From Thiosocius sp963753845 (GTDB taxonomy: Bacteria > Pseudomonadota > Gammaproteobacteria > Chromatiales > Chromatiaceae), in contig CAVWEI010000001.1 in NCBI GenBank assembly GCA_963753845.1, forward strand, positions 248,001 to 312,000: DNA of 64,000 nt. Reading direction: 5' to 3'. This document shows positions 1-7,755 of this stretch, in pieces. The position numbers and the translations under genes are program-made. The first letter of the stretch is position 1; each line of letters opens with the position of its first letter. The notes beneath the pieces were generated by a model, which saw only the letters and a program-made list of their open reading frames with translations, was not told the origin of the DNA and ran no database searches.

Positions 1-290
1 AAGAAGAAACGGGAACCGCTCGCCGTGCTGTTGTTGACCAGTGACTGACCGAGGTTCTGGATGTAGTCGGACAACACCGGGTCGTCCATGACACGTTCAG
101 AGCGTCGTACGCTGCGCATGAATGCCTTGCCCAGCTCGCGCTCCCGCTTCGGGGTCATCAGGCCGCCGGCGGTATTGCCCAGATCCGGCAGCTCGGTATT
201 GAGAGACAGTGCCGGTGGTACCTGGGTGGTCAGCAATAGCAGGGAGAGTGCGAGGCGTGCACCGATCGATCGCTTTGTGATTTTGTTCAT
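1..290 (-). CDS. bepA: BepA-type M48 periplasmic metalloprotease, N-terminal part (runs off the window)
   Basis: The gene starts at an ATG at 290 on the minus strand and is open to the window edge, so only about 96 N-terminal residues are visible. Residues 1-30 form a basic N-terminus (MNKITKRSIGARLALSLL) and a hydrophobic stretch typical of a Sec signal. The mature start, with ELPDLGNTAGGLMTPKRERE and then DDPVLSDYIQNLG, matches the opening of outer-membrane-assembly proteases of the BepA/YfgC family (M48 domain followed by TPRs). The HEXXH site and TPRs would lie outside the window. BepA degrades or assists misfolded beta-barrel proteins in the periplasm. It follows the metallopeptidase gene at 350 on the same strand. 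Family assignment is by recognition and is fairly firm; the full domain order cannot be seen. Confidence 0.72.
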   Translation of the reverse strand, partial: MNKITKRSIGARLALSLLLLTTQVPPALSLNTELPDLGNTAGGLMTPKRERELGKAFMRSVRRSERVMDDPVLSDYIQNLGQSLVNNSTASGSRFF

Positions 291-349
291 ACACCTTGTC
301 CGGTAAAAACAGCCGCTGTCGGGTGACACCGGTGTCGAGTCTGCAGTTC

Positions 350-1696
350 CTAATTCAGCTGCACCCGCTGGCCCCAGGGTACGGACTCCTTGCCCTTGAC
401 CAGCCATATCACCGGATAGTCCGGCTCGCGGTTCGGGAACTGCCCCTGCGCGTCGGTAAAGTAGACCAGCAGCTCCGGGCGTTGCCCCTGTTCTTCCGCC
501 CATTTGAACACCGGCCGAAAATCGGTGCCACCGCCACCCTGGATCTTTGCCGGACAGCGAAAATCCTCCCAGGGCTCGAATACCCAGGGGGCGCCTTCCG
601 ACAGGTCGCTGTCGCAGGCGAGCAGGGTGACGCGGGCACGCATCTGGCCCTTGAGCGCCGACACTTCAGACAGGAACTCATCCATTTCGTTCGCCCGGAT
701 CGAGCCGCTGGTGTCGACCGCCACCACGATTTCCACCTGCGAGCTCTTCAGGGAAGGCAGGATGGCGTCACCCTCACGGCGTGATGGGCGCATGTAACTG
801 AAGTCGTCGCGGGCCATGGCAGTCATGTAGCGCGCCAGCAACATCCGCCAGGGCAGCTGCGGTTGCAGCAGGTGGTCGACCAGGCGCGCCATGCTGCCCC
901 CCATCTTTCCGGCCTGCATCGCCTGCTGGGCCGCGCCGGCCAGGCGTTGTTGCCATTGCACCTCCAGGGTCTGACGTTCCTCGTTGCTCAGGGGCGGCGG
1001 CGTAGGCTCGCCGTGCCCTTCCTGATCGCCGTCGTTTTGCGGCTGCCCGGACTCCGGGCCGGCATCCTCCAGCGGCTTTGCCCCTTCCCCCTGGCGGTCC
1101 TGCGACTGCTGGTCTAGCGGCCTGTCACCGCCCTGTTCGCGGTCGTCCTCGGGCTCGGTGCTCCCGCTCCCCTTGCCTGCCTGTTGGCTTTCATGCTCCG
1201 GCTTGTCCGGGGCATCGCCCTGCCGGCCGCCGCCGGACTGGTTGTCCTGATCGAACAGGTGCTGGTCGATGGTCTCGGTCTGATCGTTTTCGTCGATCAG
1301 CGGGTAGATCTCCTCCGCGGTCATGCCCAGGTATTGCGGCATGACATGACAATTGACCGGCGGTGTCAGTCCGTCTTCGAGCAGCAGCGGATTGATCGCG
1401 TAGTCACAGGCCAGGTCCCAGCGGTGCTGCACCCGGTGCTGGCGCCGCGCAAAGTGTGACAGGGCGCAATGCAGGGCCTCGTGGGCCAGCATGAACTGGG
1501 TCTGCGACATGGACAGTGAGTCGATGTAGTCGGGGTTGTAATAAAATCTGCGCGCATCGGTCGCGGTGGTCGGGCACCAGCCCGGGTCGGCCGCGGCGAG
1601 CGGCAGGCGCAGCACCAGCGCGCCGAGGAAGGGCTTGTCGAGGATCAGCTTGGCGCGCGCGGCGGTCAGCTTGGTTTCGATGGCGTCAAGTTCCAT
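350..1696 (-). CDS. VWA-like predicted metal-dependent peptidase (COG3864 type)
   Basis: A 448-residue protein. The N-terminal part has a HEALH motif inside a helix, as in the DUF2201 putative metallopeptidase domain. The middle (about residues 145-235) is a low-complexity acidic, Gln/Gly/Pro-rich linker. The C-terminal third has a VWA-like domain with a MIDAS-type DTSGS motif. A further in-frame TTG lies 27 bases upstream, but the ATG at 1696 starts the conserved region (MELDAIETKL), so I chose it. The partner is the MoxR AAA ATPase just upstream. MoxR plus VWA pairs usually act as chaperones in assembling or activating other complexes, possibly with metal insertion. The substrate here is unknown. 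Assignment to the family is solid; the function is inferred. Confidence 0.75.
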   Translation of the reverse strand: MELDAIETKLTAARAKLILDKPFLGALVLRLPLAAADPGWCPTTATDARRFYYNPDYIDSLSMSQTQFMLAHEALHCALSHFARRQHRVQHRWDLACDYAINPLLLEDGLTPPVNCHVMPQYLGMTAEEIYPLIDENDQTETIDQHLFDQDNQSGGGRQGDAPDKPEHESQQAGKGSGSTEPEDDREQGGDRPLDQQSQDRQGEGAKPLEDAGPESGQPQNDGDQEGHGEPTPPPLSNEERQTLEVQWQQRLAGAAQQAMQAGKMGGSMARLVDHLLQPQLPWRMLLARYMTAMARDDFSYMRPSRREGDAILPSLKSSQVEIVVAVDTSGSIRANEMDEFLSEVSALKGQMRARVTLLACDSDLSEGAPWVFEPWEDFRCPAKIQGGGGTDFRPVFKWAEEQGQRPELLVYFTDAQGQFPNREPDYPVIWLVKGKESVPWGQRVQLN

Positions 1697-1735
1697 ATCT
1701 GGCTTCGATCCGTCGCCGGGCAAGACCGGTTTTCG

Positions 1736-1843
1736 CCACGAAGGTCACCAAGTTGTTCCCCGGCCGGGTATTCGCTCTGGGATCAATACCGCCGAGCGTG
1801 TTCGACAGTTCCGCCACCTTCGTGTTCTTTGTGTCCTTCGTGG
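1736..1843. repeat. Imperfect palindromic intergenic repeat between moxR and the VWA gene
   Basis: CCACGAAGGTCACCAAG near 1736 is mirrored by CTTTGTGTCCTTCGTGG ending at 1843, giving an imperfect inverted repeat of about 108 bp. Similar CCACGAAGGACAC-type words are common dispersed intergenic sequences in proteobacteria (recalled, not searched). It fills most of the 159-bp gap between the two cotranscribed genes. Confidence 0.45.
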
Positions 1844-1855
1844 TTAACAATGCGG

Positions 1856-2899
1856 TTACTCGTAAAGCATGACATCGGCAATCGCGTTCGCCCAGGTGGC
1901 GAACTCGGGCACCTGGAACAGGCTCTCGCCGATCGCGCGGTGCAGGTCGGATACCAGCATCACGCCCATTTCACGCTGCGGGAAGCAGCCGGCGTAGTTC
2001 AGGATGCGCCCTGTGACCTCGGTCGCGTCGGGGCCTTCCTGAGCGCGGATGGCACGCCCGACGAGCGCGGCGGCGACCGCATACTGAAGGTCGATCTCGG
2101 TCGGGACCGGGACCTCCCTGCCGGCCAAGATATCGTCGAGGTCGGGCATCTTGTCCAGGCTGTTGACGAATGCGGTCAGCTCGATGCCCGCGGCCGGCCC
2201 GACACAGGCCTGCAGCGCCCCCTGCAGCAGCTGCTCGTGGTCGCCGAATTTGTGCAGGCTGCGGTGTGCGAACTCCCAGGAACGCGGGGAGGGGAATGCG
2301 ACCGGATTGTGTGCCGGGTCGAAGTCGAACAGCAGTTCGGGACGAAATCGCAGGAACCCGATCACGCGCTCGTCGATGTCGTGCTGGTAGGCCCAGGCGA
2401 CCCAGTCGTCCAGGTGCGTGTCGACTTCGAAATGCGAGAAGCGGTTGGCCAGGGGTGCCGGCATAGTGTAGGTGACACCACGGTCTCCCTGGCGGTTGCC
2501 GGCTGCGAAGATCGCCCAGCCGGCCGGAACCTCGTATTCACCGAGTCGGCGGTCGAGGATAAGCTGGTAGGCCGCGGCGGAGACACTGGGTGGCGCCGAG
2601 GTGATCTCGTCGAGGAAAAGGATGCCTTGATCGCCGTGCCGTCCTGCGTCGGGAAGGATCGCCGGCGCCGCCCACTCGACGAAGTCGCCGTTGCGAAAAG
2701 GGATGCCGCGCAGGTCGCTCGGTTCCATCTGCGACAGGCGAATGTCGATGACAGGGGCCGAGTGGCGCTCACCGGTCTGACGGATCATGTCCGACTTGCC
2801 CACCCCGGGTGGGCCCCAGAGCATCACGGGCGTGTGGTGACCTTCGCGGGTGCTGGCATATTCACGGTCGAGGATGGTGAGCAACTGGGCGGGACGCAT
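1856..2899 (-). CDS. MoxR-family AAA+ ATPase
   Basis: About 347 residues. Walker A is GPPGVGKS near residues 30-37 and Walker B is ILFLDEI near residue 95, followed by an AAA lid region. The track of residues AGNRQGDRGVTYTMPAPLANRFSHFEV is the sensor 1/arginine-finger region of MoxR ATPases. Two adjacent ATGs (2902 and 2899) follow an AGGAG; the second has the better spacing of 5 nt, so 2899 is used. MoxR ATPases work with VWA proteins to mature or remodel protein complexes. The VWA gene lies 159 bp downstream on the same strand, so the two are probably one operon with the bepA-like gene after them. The target complex is not evident. Confidence 0.85.
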   Translation of the reverse strand: MRPAQLLTILDREYASTREGHHTPVMLWGPPGVGKSDMIRQTGERHSAPVIDIRLSQMEPSDLRGIPFRNGDFVEWAAPAILPDAGRHGDQGILFLDEITSAPPSVSAAAYQLILDRRLGEYEVPAGWAIFAAGNRQGDRGVTYTMPAPLANRFSHFEVDTHLDDWVAWAYQHDIDERVIGFLRFRPELLFDFDPAHNPVAFPSPRSWEFAHRSLHKFGDHEQLLQGALQACVGPAAGIELTAFVNSLDKMPDLDDILAGREVPVPTEIDLQYAVAAALVGRAIRAQEGPDATEVTGRILNYAGCFPQREMGVMLVSDLHRAIGESLFQVPEFATWANAIADVMLYE

Positions 2900-3020
2900 C
2901 ATGACTCCTACTGCTTTGTCAGTGCCCAAGAATGGTAATCGGGGGTGCCCAGGTCAACCCCCCGGGGGAAATTGATATCCCTCGACCGGCGCTGGGCGAG
3001 GCGCCGGAATCAAATTGAAC

Positions 3021-3050
3021 TTGTCAGTCTTTAGAAAAGCAGAGTATTCT
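3021..3050 (+). promoter_or_regulatory. Candidate sigma-70 promoter for the 65-aa gene
   Basis: TTGTCA at 3021-3026 and TATTCT at 3045-3050 are separated by 18 bp in a locally AT-rich stretch, about 140 bp before the start of the small gene at 3192. This is pattern matching only. Confidence 0.35.
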
Positions 3051-3191
3051 AATGTCCCTTTTTGGAGAGCCGCCTCACTGGACAAGATCCGGTGGCGAGC
3101 CCGATCCCGGGGGCAGGCACCGGCAGGTGCAGAATGCGGGGCGGGTTTGTGTGAGTGGCGTAAAGAGATTGGCTACATTCGGAGATCGGAC

Positions 3192-3389
3192 ATGAACCAG
3201 TTCTACTACGACGCCGTTACAAAGATGGAAGAAATGGGTGTCGACGAAGAGTACATCCAGGGTTGGCAGGCAGGTTTCCTGCAGAATCCGGAGCGTGAAG
3301 AGCAGCGCGTGACCGAGGCCTACCAGGCTGGTTATGGTGACGGTGGCGAAAAGAGCACGGACAACTTTGGTAACTGGGTCAAGAGCTGA
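3192..3389 (+). CDS. Small acidic protein of unknown function (65 aa)
   Basis: A 65-residue ORF starting at ATG 3192 behind GGAGA. It begins MNQFYYDAVTKMEEMGVDEE, has two Tyr/Gly-rich repeats (YIQGWQAGFL and YQAGYGDG), and ends NFGNWVKS. It has no cysteine, no signal peptide and no membrane segment, so it is probably a soluble cytoplasmic protein. A candidate promoter upstream and a strong terminator 26 bp downstream make it a free-standing transcription unit, which supports it being real. I do not recognise the family. The paired YIQGWQAGF/YQAGYGDG words suggest two copies of a short helix-turn unit. Function unknown. Confidence 0.6.
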   Translation: MNQFYYDAVTKMEEMGVDEEYIQGWQAGFLQNPEREEQRVTEAYQAGYGDGGEKSTDNFGNWVKS

Positions 3390-3414
3390 TCGCTTTTCCG
3401 GTTCACAAGGAAAG

Positions 3415-3441
3415 AAAAGGCGGGTGATCCCCGCCTTTTTT
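3415..3441 (+). terminator. Rho-independent terminator
   Basis: AAAAGGCGGG and CCCGCCTTTT pair around a short TGATC-type loop and run into a T tract (TTTTTT). It ends the small-gene transcript and also lies before the convergent gene ending at 3528. Confidence 0.85.
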
Positions 3442-3527
3442 CTGCCTGCGATTCAGGGTTCCTGGGGAAAAACCTGTGCATTTTTCGTGGTTGATCCGGA
3501 CCCTGTTGTTCGTTGGACCACCCGCGG

Positions 3528-4088
3528 TCACTCGAACAGGTTGCTTACCGCGCGCCTGATTTCGCGATCGATCTCGATCCCGTCCCTGTCCATCACCTGG
3601 TCGATCACCCAGCGGTTCTCCTGCGACTCACCCATGACCTGCTGGATCTCGTAGCCGAGGTGACGCATGAAGGGGTAGGAAGGCCCATCCCCGCCATAAC
3701 TGAATTCCGAGTATTCAGCGCTGCGCTCGTTCAGTCTGCGGATGAAGGGGCCGACGTAGTCACCTGGCCCGAAGATGTCGACACTGTTGTCGTGCAGGTG
3801 GCCCGCGAGATGCCTGGCCACGGTGACCACCAGCTGCTGGCGATCCTGGTCGCCGAGTTCCAGTGTCGTCATCGCCAGGCGGTCGATGATCTGGAGCTGA
3901 AAGATCAGGTACTCGATGATGACCTGGAAACGCTGCTCGTCGGTCTCGTAGACGAAATCCTGCCCGTGCAGGTTGATGGCCCTGTCCTTGGCGACACGCC
4001 AGCTGATGAAGGCCAGGGCGCCCGCGATCTCGTCCAGCGAGCGCTCGGCATCGTCATCGTGCCAGTGGCTCTTGATTCTCAATGCCAC
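3528..4088 (-). CDS. Conserved-looking protein of unknown function (186 aa)
   Basis: A soluble-looking 186-residue protein starting at GTG 4088, with GGAGAAAG about 8 nt upstream deciding the start. It opens with IKSHWHDDDAERSLDEIAGA and is mostly helical. No signal peptide, transmembrane helix or cysteine is present. Conserved-looking patches are HWHDDD (residues 8-13), DFVYETDEQRF and YGGDGPSYPFMRHLGYEIQQ. Clustered His/Asp residues near the N-terminus could bind metal, but this is speculation. It is convergent with the small gene at 3192 and divergent from the 344-aa gene at 4185 (97 bp apart), so the two may share a control region. I do not recognise the family. Confidence 0.6.
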   Translation of the reverse strand: MALRIKSHWHDDDAERSLDEIAGALAFISWRVAKDRAINLHGQDFVYETDEQRFQVIIEYLIFQLQIIDRLAMTTLELGDQDRQQLVVTVARHLAGHLHDNSVDIFGPGDYVGPFIRRLNERSAEYSEFSYGGDGPSYPFMRHLGYEIQQVMGESQENRWVIDQVMDRDGIEIDREIRRAVSNLFE

Positions 4089-4184
4089 AATTCTTTCTCC
4101 GGTTTACTGGCGATTGGCTCGCCGTGATTAGTCGAGTATTTTACTCGGAAAAGTGGATACAGCCAGCGTTGCCGGGAGGACGTT

Positions 4185-5219
4185 ATGCAGGCCCTGATCG
4201 AGGTTATCCAGCACAATTGTGACATCGTCGATGCGCGTCACGGCAGCGACTACGGGATCTGCACCTACCTGCTCAAGATGCGCGAGCTTTACCGCTGGGA
4301 GCGCGGCCTGCCGCTTGGCGCCCGGTTGGGCAGGGAAGAGGTGGGTGAATGGTTGACCGCCCGCGAGGACCACCTGGGATCGCTGGAGCAGATGGAATTC
4401 CGCGAGCTTCCGGTCGATGGGCGCTGGGTAGACCCCTTCGATGCCGAGGCGATCAATGAGGCACTGCGCCCCCATGGACTGGTCTACAGCGCCGGGCTGG
4501 TGCATGGCGCCCGCCCACACTTCTTTGCCGCCGAACTCGAAGGCGAGCGACGGGGCGGGGATGGTTTTCTGTTGCGGGTAAGCGGGCGCGAGCTGGCACG
4601 CTGCCTGAATTCACCGCCGGCAATGACCCGTGGCTCAACCATATTCCTGCGCCGCGAGTCGCTGCGCCGCCAGTTGTGGGAACGCTATGAATCCTGGCTG
4701 TGGAGCAGACCACAGAATGCCATGGCGCGAGCCGTGGCCTGTTACCCCTTCGATACCGCGCTGGAGCATTCCCTGGACGCCATGACGGCCGCAGAGATGG
4801 CAGTGATCGAGGCGCACGAGCGTGGCGAACACCAGGCCGGTCGCGATCTCGGTGACGGCTGGGAGGCAATGCTGATGGATCTCGGCCTGACCCCTGCCGA
4901 GATCATGGCGCGCGCGGTACGCGATCACCTGGCGGATTGTACCCATACCCTGCCAATGCTGATGGAGGAGGGGCGTGAGGCCTCGCTGCATCTGTTCGTT
5001 GCCGGCCTCGGTGCCATGCGCAAACAGCTGTTCCCGTCATTGCAGCTCGCTTACGACGACTGGGTCGTCAGCGGAGACAAGTCGGTGTTTGACGACCCGA
5101 TGGAACGGGGGGCGGCGCATTGGCGCGATCTGGCGCATCGCATGCTGGCACTGCACGCCGGCAAAGGTGAAGACCTGGCCAAAAAGATCGCGGCCGAGGT
5201 GGAGGCATCTTTTCTGTGA
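4185..5219 (+). CDS. Conserved unknown protein, possibly Sfum_1244-like (344 aa)
   Basis: A 344-residue soluble protein starting at ATG 4185, 6 nt after GGGAGGA. The N-terminal motif (VIQHNCDIVDARHGSDYGIC, then TYLLKMRELYRWERG) resembles what I remember of proteins named Sfum_1244 family; that name is a tentative recollection. The C-terminal half is strongly helical (EMAVIEAHERGEHQ and LHLFVAGLGAMRKQLFPS). There is no signal or membrane segment. The gene is followed after 72 bp by a 2OG-Fe(II) dioxygenase on the same strand, so it may be cotranscribed with it. Role unknown. The conserved CDxxDARH and CTYLLKMRE patches look like ligand-binding or active-site residues, which is only inferred. 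Confidence 0.6.
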   Translation: MQALIEVIQHNCDIVDARHGSDYGICTYLLKMRELYRWERGLPLGARLGREEVGEWLTAREDHLGSLEQMEFRELPVDGRWVDPFDAEAINEALRPHGLVYSAGLVHGARPHFFAAELEGERRGGDGFLLRVSGRELARCLNSPPAMTRGSTIFLRRESLRRQLWERYESWLWSRPQNAMARAVACYPFDTALEHSLDAMTAAEMAVIEAHERGEHQAGRDLGDGWEAMLMDLGLTPAEIMARAVRDHLADCTHTLPMLMEEGREASLHLFVAGLGAMRKQLFPSLQLAYDDWVVSGDKSVFDDPMERGAAHWRDLAHRMLALHAGKGEDLAKKIAAEVEASFL

Positions 5220-5291
5220 CAGCCGGCTTTGCGGTTGGCCCTGGCAGGACGGATAATCCAAGACCTGACCAGGCAGCCAGGCAGTCCGCAG

Positions 5292-5909
5292 ATGTCAAAT
5301 CCGTTTCCCGTCGATCGCAAGGTCAAGCCATTACCGAGTTTCCGCGAGGTGAGCCCCGGCAGTTTCATCTATGAACGCCCGGACACCATTCCCGCCGACT
5401 GGTGCGAAGAGATGATCCGGCGCTTCGAGGCGCATCCTGAGCAGCAGAACCTGGGCCGGATCGGCCAGACTCAGGGGTTGGATGCGGAGGTCAAGCGCAC
5501 CATGGACCTGGTGGTAAGCGGGCGCGAGGAGTGGAAGGATGTCGACCAGGTCTTTTTCCGCTGCGTGGGCGCGGCGCTGGCCGAACTGCGCGAGACCTTC
5601 CCCTTCTTCAAGGGGCCATTCAAGGACATGGGCTACCAGATCCAGCGTTACCAACCCGGCGAGTTCTACCATTGGCATATCGACGGCGGCAGTCACGAGT
5701 TCAGTCAGCGACAGCTGGTGGTCATCTGGTATCTCAACGACGTGCCCGGTCCGGGCGGTGAAACCGAGTTTCTTTACCAGGATGCCAAGATCAGGCCGGA
5801 GCGCGGCAAGATGGTGGTTTTTCCACCCTTCTGGACCCATGAACACCGCTCGGCCACCCTGCTCGAGGGTGTGAAGTACATTGCCACCACCTGGGTGGTG
5901 TTCCGCTAA
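5292..5909 (+). CDS. 2OG-Fe(II) dioxygenase, prolyl 4-hydroxylase-like
   Basis: A 205-residue protein starting at ATG 5292 (an upstream in-frame TTG at 5229 is less likely). The double-stranded beta-helix motif is clear: FYHWHIDGG supplies the His-x-Asp iron ligands, and PPFWTHEHRS supplies the distal His and a nearby Arg for 2-oxoglutarate. GPGGETEFLYQDAKIRPERG is typical of prolyl 4-hydroxylase alpha-subunit homologues. It probably hydroxylates a protein side chain or a small molecule in the cytoplasm. The receiver-like gene begins 1 bp after its stop, so they are cotranscribed. It is one of four Fe(II)/2OG-type enzymes in this window. The substrate cannot be inferred. Confidence 0.8.
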   Translation: MSNPFPVDRKVKPLPSFREVSPGSFIYERPDTIPADWCEEMIRRFEAHPEQQNLGRIGQTQGLDAEVKRTMDLVVSGREEWKDVDQVFFRCVGAALAELRETFPFFKGPFKDMGYQIQRYQPGEFYHWHIDGGSHEFSQRQLVVIWYLNDVPGPGGETEFLYQDAKIRPERGKMVVFPPFWTHEHRSATLLEGVKYIATTWVVFR

Positions 5910-5910
5910 G

Positions 5911-6295
5911 ATGCCGGATCTGCTGGCGATCATGGAGACTGGGCGGCTACCCCAACCTGGTGCCGCTCTACCAGCGGCTGGGATTCAGCGTCGAGGTGGT
6001 CGGCTCGCAGCGCAAGGCGCGCATCCTGCTGAAGAAACGCGTGCCGGACGTGGTCGTGGCGGAGTACATCTTCCAGTCGGATTTCCGTGACCGGACATCC
6101 AACCTGGAGAGCCTGATGGCCTCACTGCAGCGTCACCCGCAGGTAAAGGTGATCGTGTTCTACCTGCCTGAACAGGCGGAAAAGCTGGCGATACTGGAGG
6201 CGCGTTTCAAGCTGTTCGCCAAGATCGCCTTTCCGATAACCGCCGACAGGGTCGAGACGGTGTTGCGCGCCGCATTGGGCAGCTCAGTGATTTGA
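5911..6295 (+). pseudogene. Receiver-like protein gene broken by a one-base insertion
   Basis: The reading frame begins MPDLLAIMETG at 5911, but GGG at 5941-5943 shifts it. The rest of the protein continues in another frame as YPNLVPLYQRLGFSVEVV and onward to a stop at 6295. Removing one G gives METGGYPNLVPLYQRLGF without a break, and the length then divides exactly by three (127 aa). The product looks like a response-regulator-type alpha/beta fold (VVVAEYIFQSDFRDRTSN, then VKVIVFYLPEQ). It begins 1 bp after the dioxygenase stop. Either an assembly error or a recent mutation. A GTG at 5960 could also restart translation of a truncated form. Confidence 0.65.
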
Positions 6296-6513
6296 GAAAC
6301 GCCTTGGTGCGCTGCTCAGCCAGGGGGGGGCGGTGCCACGGTCAACGAGCCACGAATGACTCGTCTCTCGTGGCTGTTTTTACCAAAGCCTCAAGAAATG
6401 TGTGTACACTGTGGTAGCAGTGTCTATACTCCATGCCAGCATAAATTCGTTACGGCCTTGCCGGAACTGTCCTCGTTTTCTCGACGGAACTGCTGGTGCG
6501 GTGTCGTGCATCG

Positions 6514-6682
6514 CTAGGAGTCTGCGCGGTAGAACTGGCGGTAGCCGAGGGTTTCCCAGTTCGAGTGCGGTTTGGTGGTCGTTTGAGGAGCATAGTGGGC
6601 GCTACGTGACGAAAATGAACGCCGGAGCGCGCCGGAGTGGGGAAGCCGCAGGGCCTCCATGTTCTGCCGCGCAGACTCCTAG
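6514..6682. mobile_element. MITE-like element with 21-bp terminal inverted repeats
   Basis: CTAGGAGTCTGCGCGGTAGA at 6514 is repeated inverted as TCTGCCGCGCAGACTCCTAG ending at 6682, a 21-bp match with one mismatch. The 169-bp element encodes no transposase. CTAG at both outer ends may be a 4-bp target duplication or part of the repeat. It ends 13 bp before the tusA-like start, so it has replaced or displaced the native upstream region of that gene. The rest of the 400-bp gap (6296-6695) holds no gene that I can support. Confidence 0.65.
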
Positions 6683-6695
6683 GTAAAGAAGCTCC

Positions 6696-6962
6696 ATGCC
6701 ACCTGAGTCTTCCGAGGGGCAGACAGGTACGGCCCCGGCGTTCGATCGCGTTCTGGACGTGCGCGCCATGAACTGTCCGCTGCCGATCCTCAAGACCAAG
6801 GCCGAGTTTGCGAAGATGCAGTGCGGTGAAGTCCTGAAGGTGATCTACCGGCAGGAGCAATACGCGAAGGAACTGGAGATGTTCTCGCGGCAGACCGGCA
6901 ATCAGGTGGTGCACACGGAGCAAGAGGGCGACCATCACGCAAGCTGGCTCAGGAAGGTTTGA
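6696..6962 (+). CDS. tusA: TusA-family sulfur carrier protein
   Basis: An 88-residue protein with the TusA motif NCPLPILKTK (Cys-Pro-x-Pro), the Cys carrying persulfide sulfur. The fold then gives a second beta strand (GEVLKVIYRQ). An extra 22-residue N-terminal tail precedes the family start (LDVRAMNCPLP). In sulfur oxidisers TusA accepts sulfur from rhodanese or DsrE-type proteins and passes it to DsrEFH and DsrC. The ATG at 6696 is preceded by AAAGAAG in the flank of the MITE-like element. It lies about 9 kb from dsr and is not in its operon, so a broader role in tRNA thiolation or Mo-cofactor sulfur supply is also possible. Confidence 0.88.
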   Translation: MPPESSEGQTGTAPAFDRVLDVRAMNCPLPILKTKAEFAKMQCGEVLKVIYRQEQYAKELEMFSRQTGNQVVHTEQEGDHHASWLRKV

Positions 6963-7066
6963 CAGGCTCACGCTGAGCCTTGTCACGCAGTATCAGGACG
7001 GGTGTGGCACAACAAACAGGGGCGGGTTTTCTGACCCGTACGAAATTCAGTATCGGAGTAAAGAAT

Positions 7067-7729
7067 ATGTCAGAAGACCAAGATAAATCCGCGGCAGCAG
7101 CAGTGGACGAATCCGAAATTCCCACCACGCCGGAAGCGGACACGAAAGATACCAAGTCGAAAAAGGCCGGCTCGGGTAAGTCATCCGGCAAGGCGGCACA
7201 GGATGCCGGTGTGAAGGTCGCGGAAGACAAGGCGGAAATCGCAGGAATGGTTAAAACGGCTCGAAAGAAGGCCGACGGCGAACTGATCCTGGTGCCGGTG
7301 GATTTCTCCGCCCCCTCCAAAGAGGCCCTGCTGTTCGCGGCGGAACTGGCGCAGATGACCTCGGCGACCCTGATGGTCCTGCACGTCGTGCACGATCCGG
7401 GTGATATGCCCGGTTACTACGCCGGCCTGTTGAAGAAAAAGCGTGTCGACCGTATCCAGGATATCGCCAAGGAGGTATTCAATGACTTCATGGCTGATAT
7501 CGCCAAGGAACATCACAAGCTCAAGGCCCTGCGCCATGCCGAAAACATGATGGTCATTGGCCTGCCGGTGACTCGCATTCTGCAGGTTGCGGAAAAACTG
7601 GAGCCCTTCATGGTGGTGATGGGCAGTCAGGGACGGACCGGGCTCAAGCACCTGTTCCTCGGTTCCAAGGCGGAGCAGATCGTGCAGCTGTGCCCGGTGC
7701 CGGTCACCATCGTCAAGCAGAAACAATAA
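7067..7729 (+). CDS. Universal stress protein (UspA family)
   Basis: A 220-residue protein starting at ATG 7067 behind CGGAG. The first 70 residues are a charged, Lys/Ala/Ser-rich tail without predicted structure. The Usp domain then begins (ELILVPVDFSAPSKEALLFA) and ends with the ATP-binding motif MGSQGRTGLKHLFLGSKAEQ plus CPVPVTIVK. The G-2x-G-9x-G(S) pattern places it with ATP-binding Usps. It is 26 bp upstream of the Na/Pi symporter gene on the same strand, so it may be cotranscribed with it. The long N-terminal tail is unusual for the family. Physiological role is not inferable beyond stress or energy sensing. Confidence 0.85.
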   Translation: MSEDQDKSAAAAVDESEIPTTPEADTKDTKSKKAGSGKSSGKAAQDAGVKVAEDKAEIAGMVKTARKKADGELILVPVDFSAPSKEALLFAAELAQMTSATLMVLHVVHDPGDMPGYYAGLLKKKRVDRIQDIAKEVFNDFMADIAKEHHKLKALRHAENMMVIGLPVTRILQVAEKLEPFMVVMGSQGRTGLKHLFLGSKAEQIVQLCPVPVTIVKQKQ

Positions 7730-7755
7730 TTCGGGTTTCCGAAGGGGAAGGCATC

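Noticed and set aside
1829..2938. A 369-codon plus-strand ORF over moxR
   Set aside because: Antisense to a strong MoxR gene; composition is not protein-like.
5229..5291. Longer N-terminus for the dioxygenase from TTG 5229
   Set aside because: The added 21 residues are not conserved-looking, and the internal ATG 5292 begins the expected fold.
6450..6986. A 178-codon minus-strand ORF over tusA and the MITE-like element
   Set aside because: It is antisense to tusA and runs through the inverted-repeat element.
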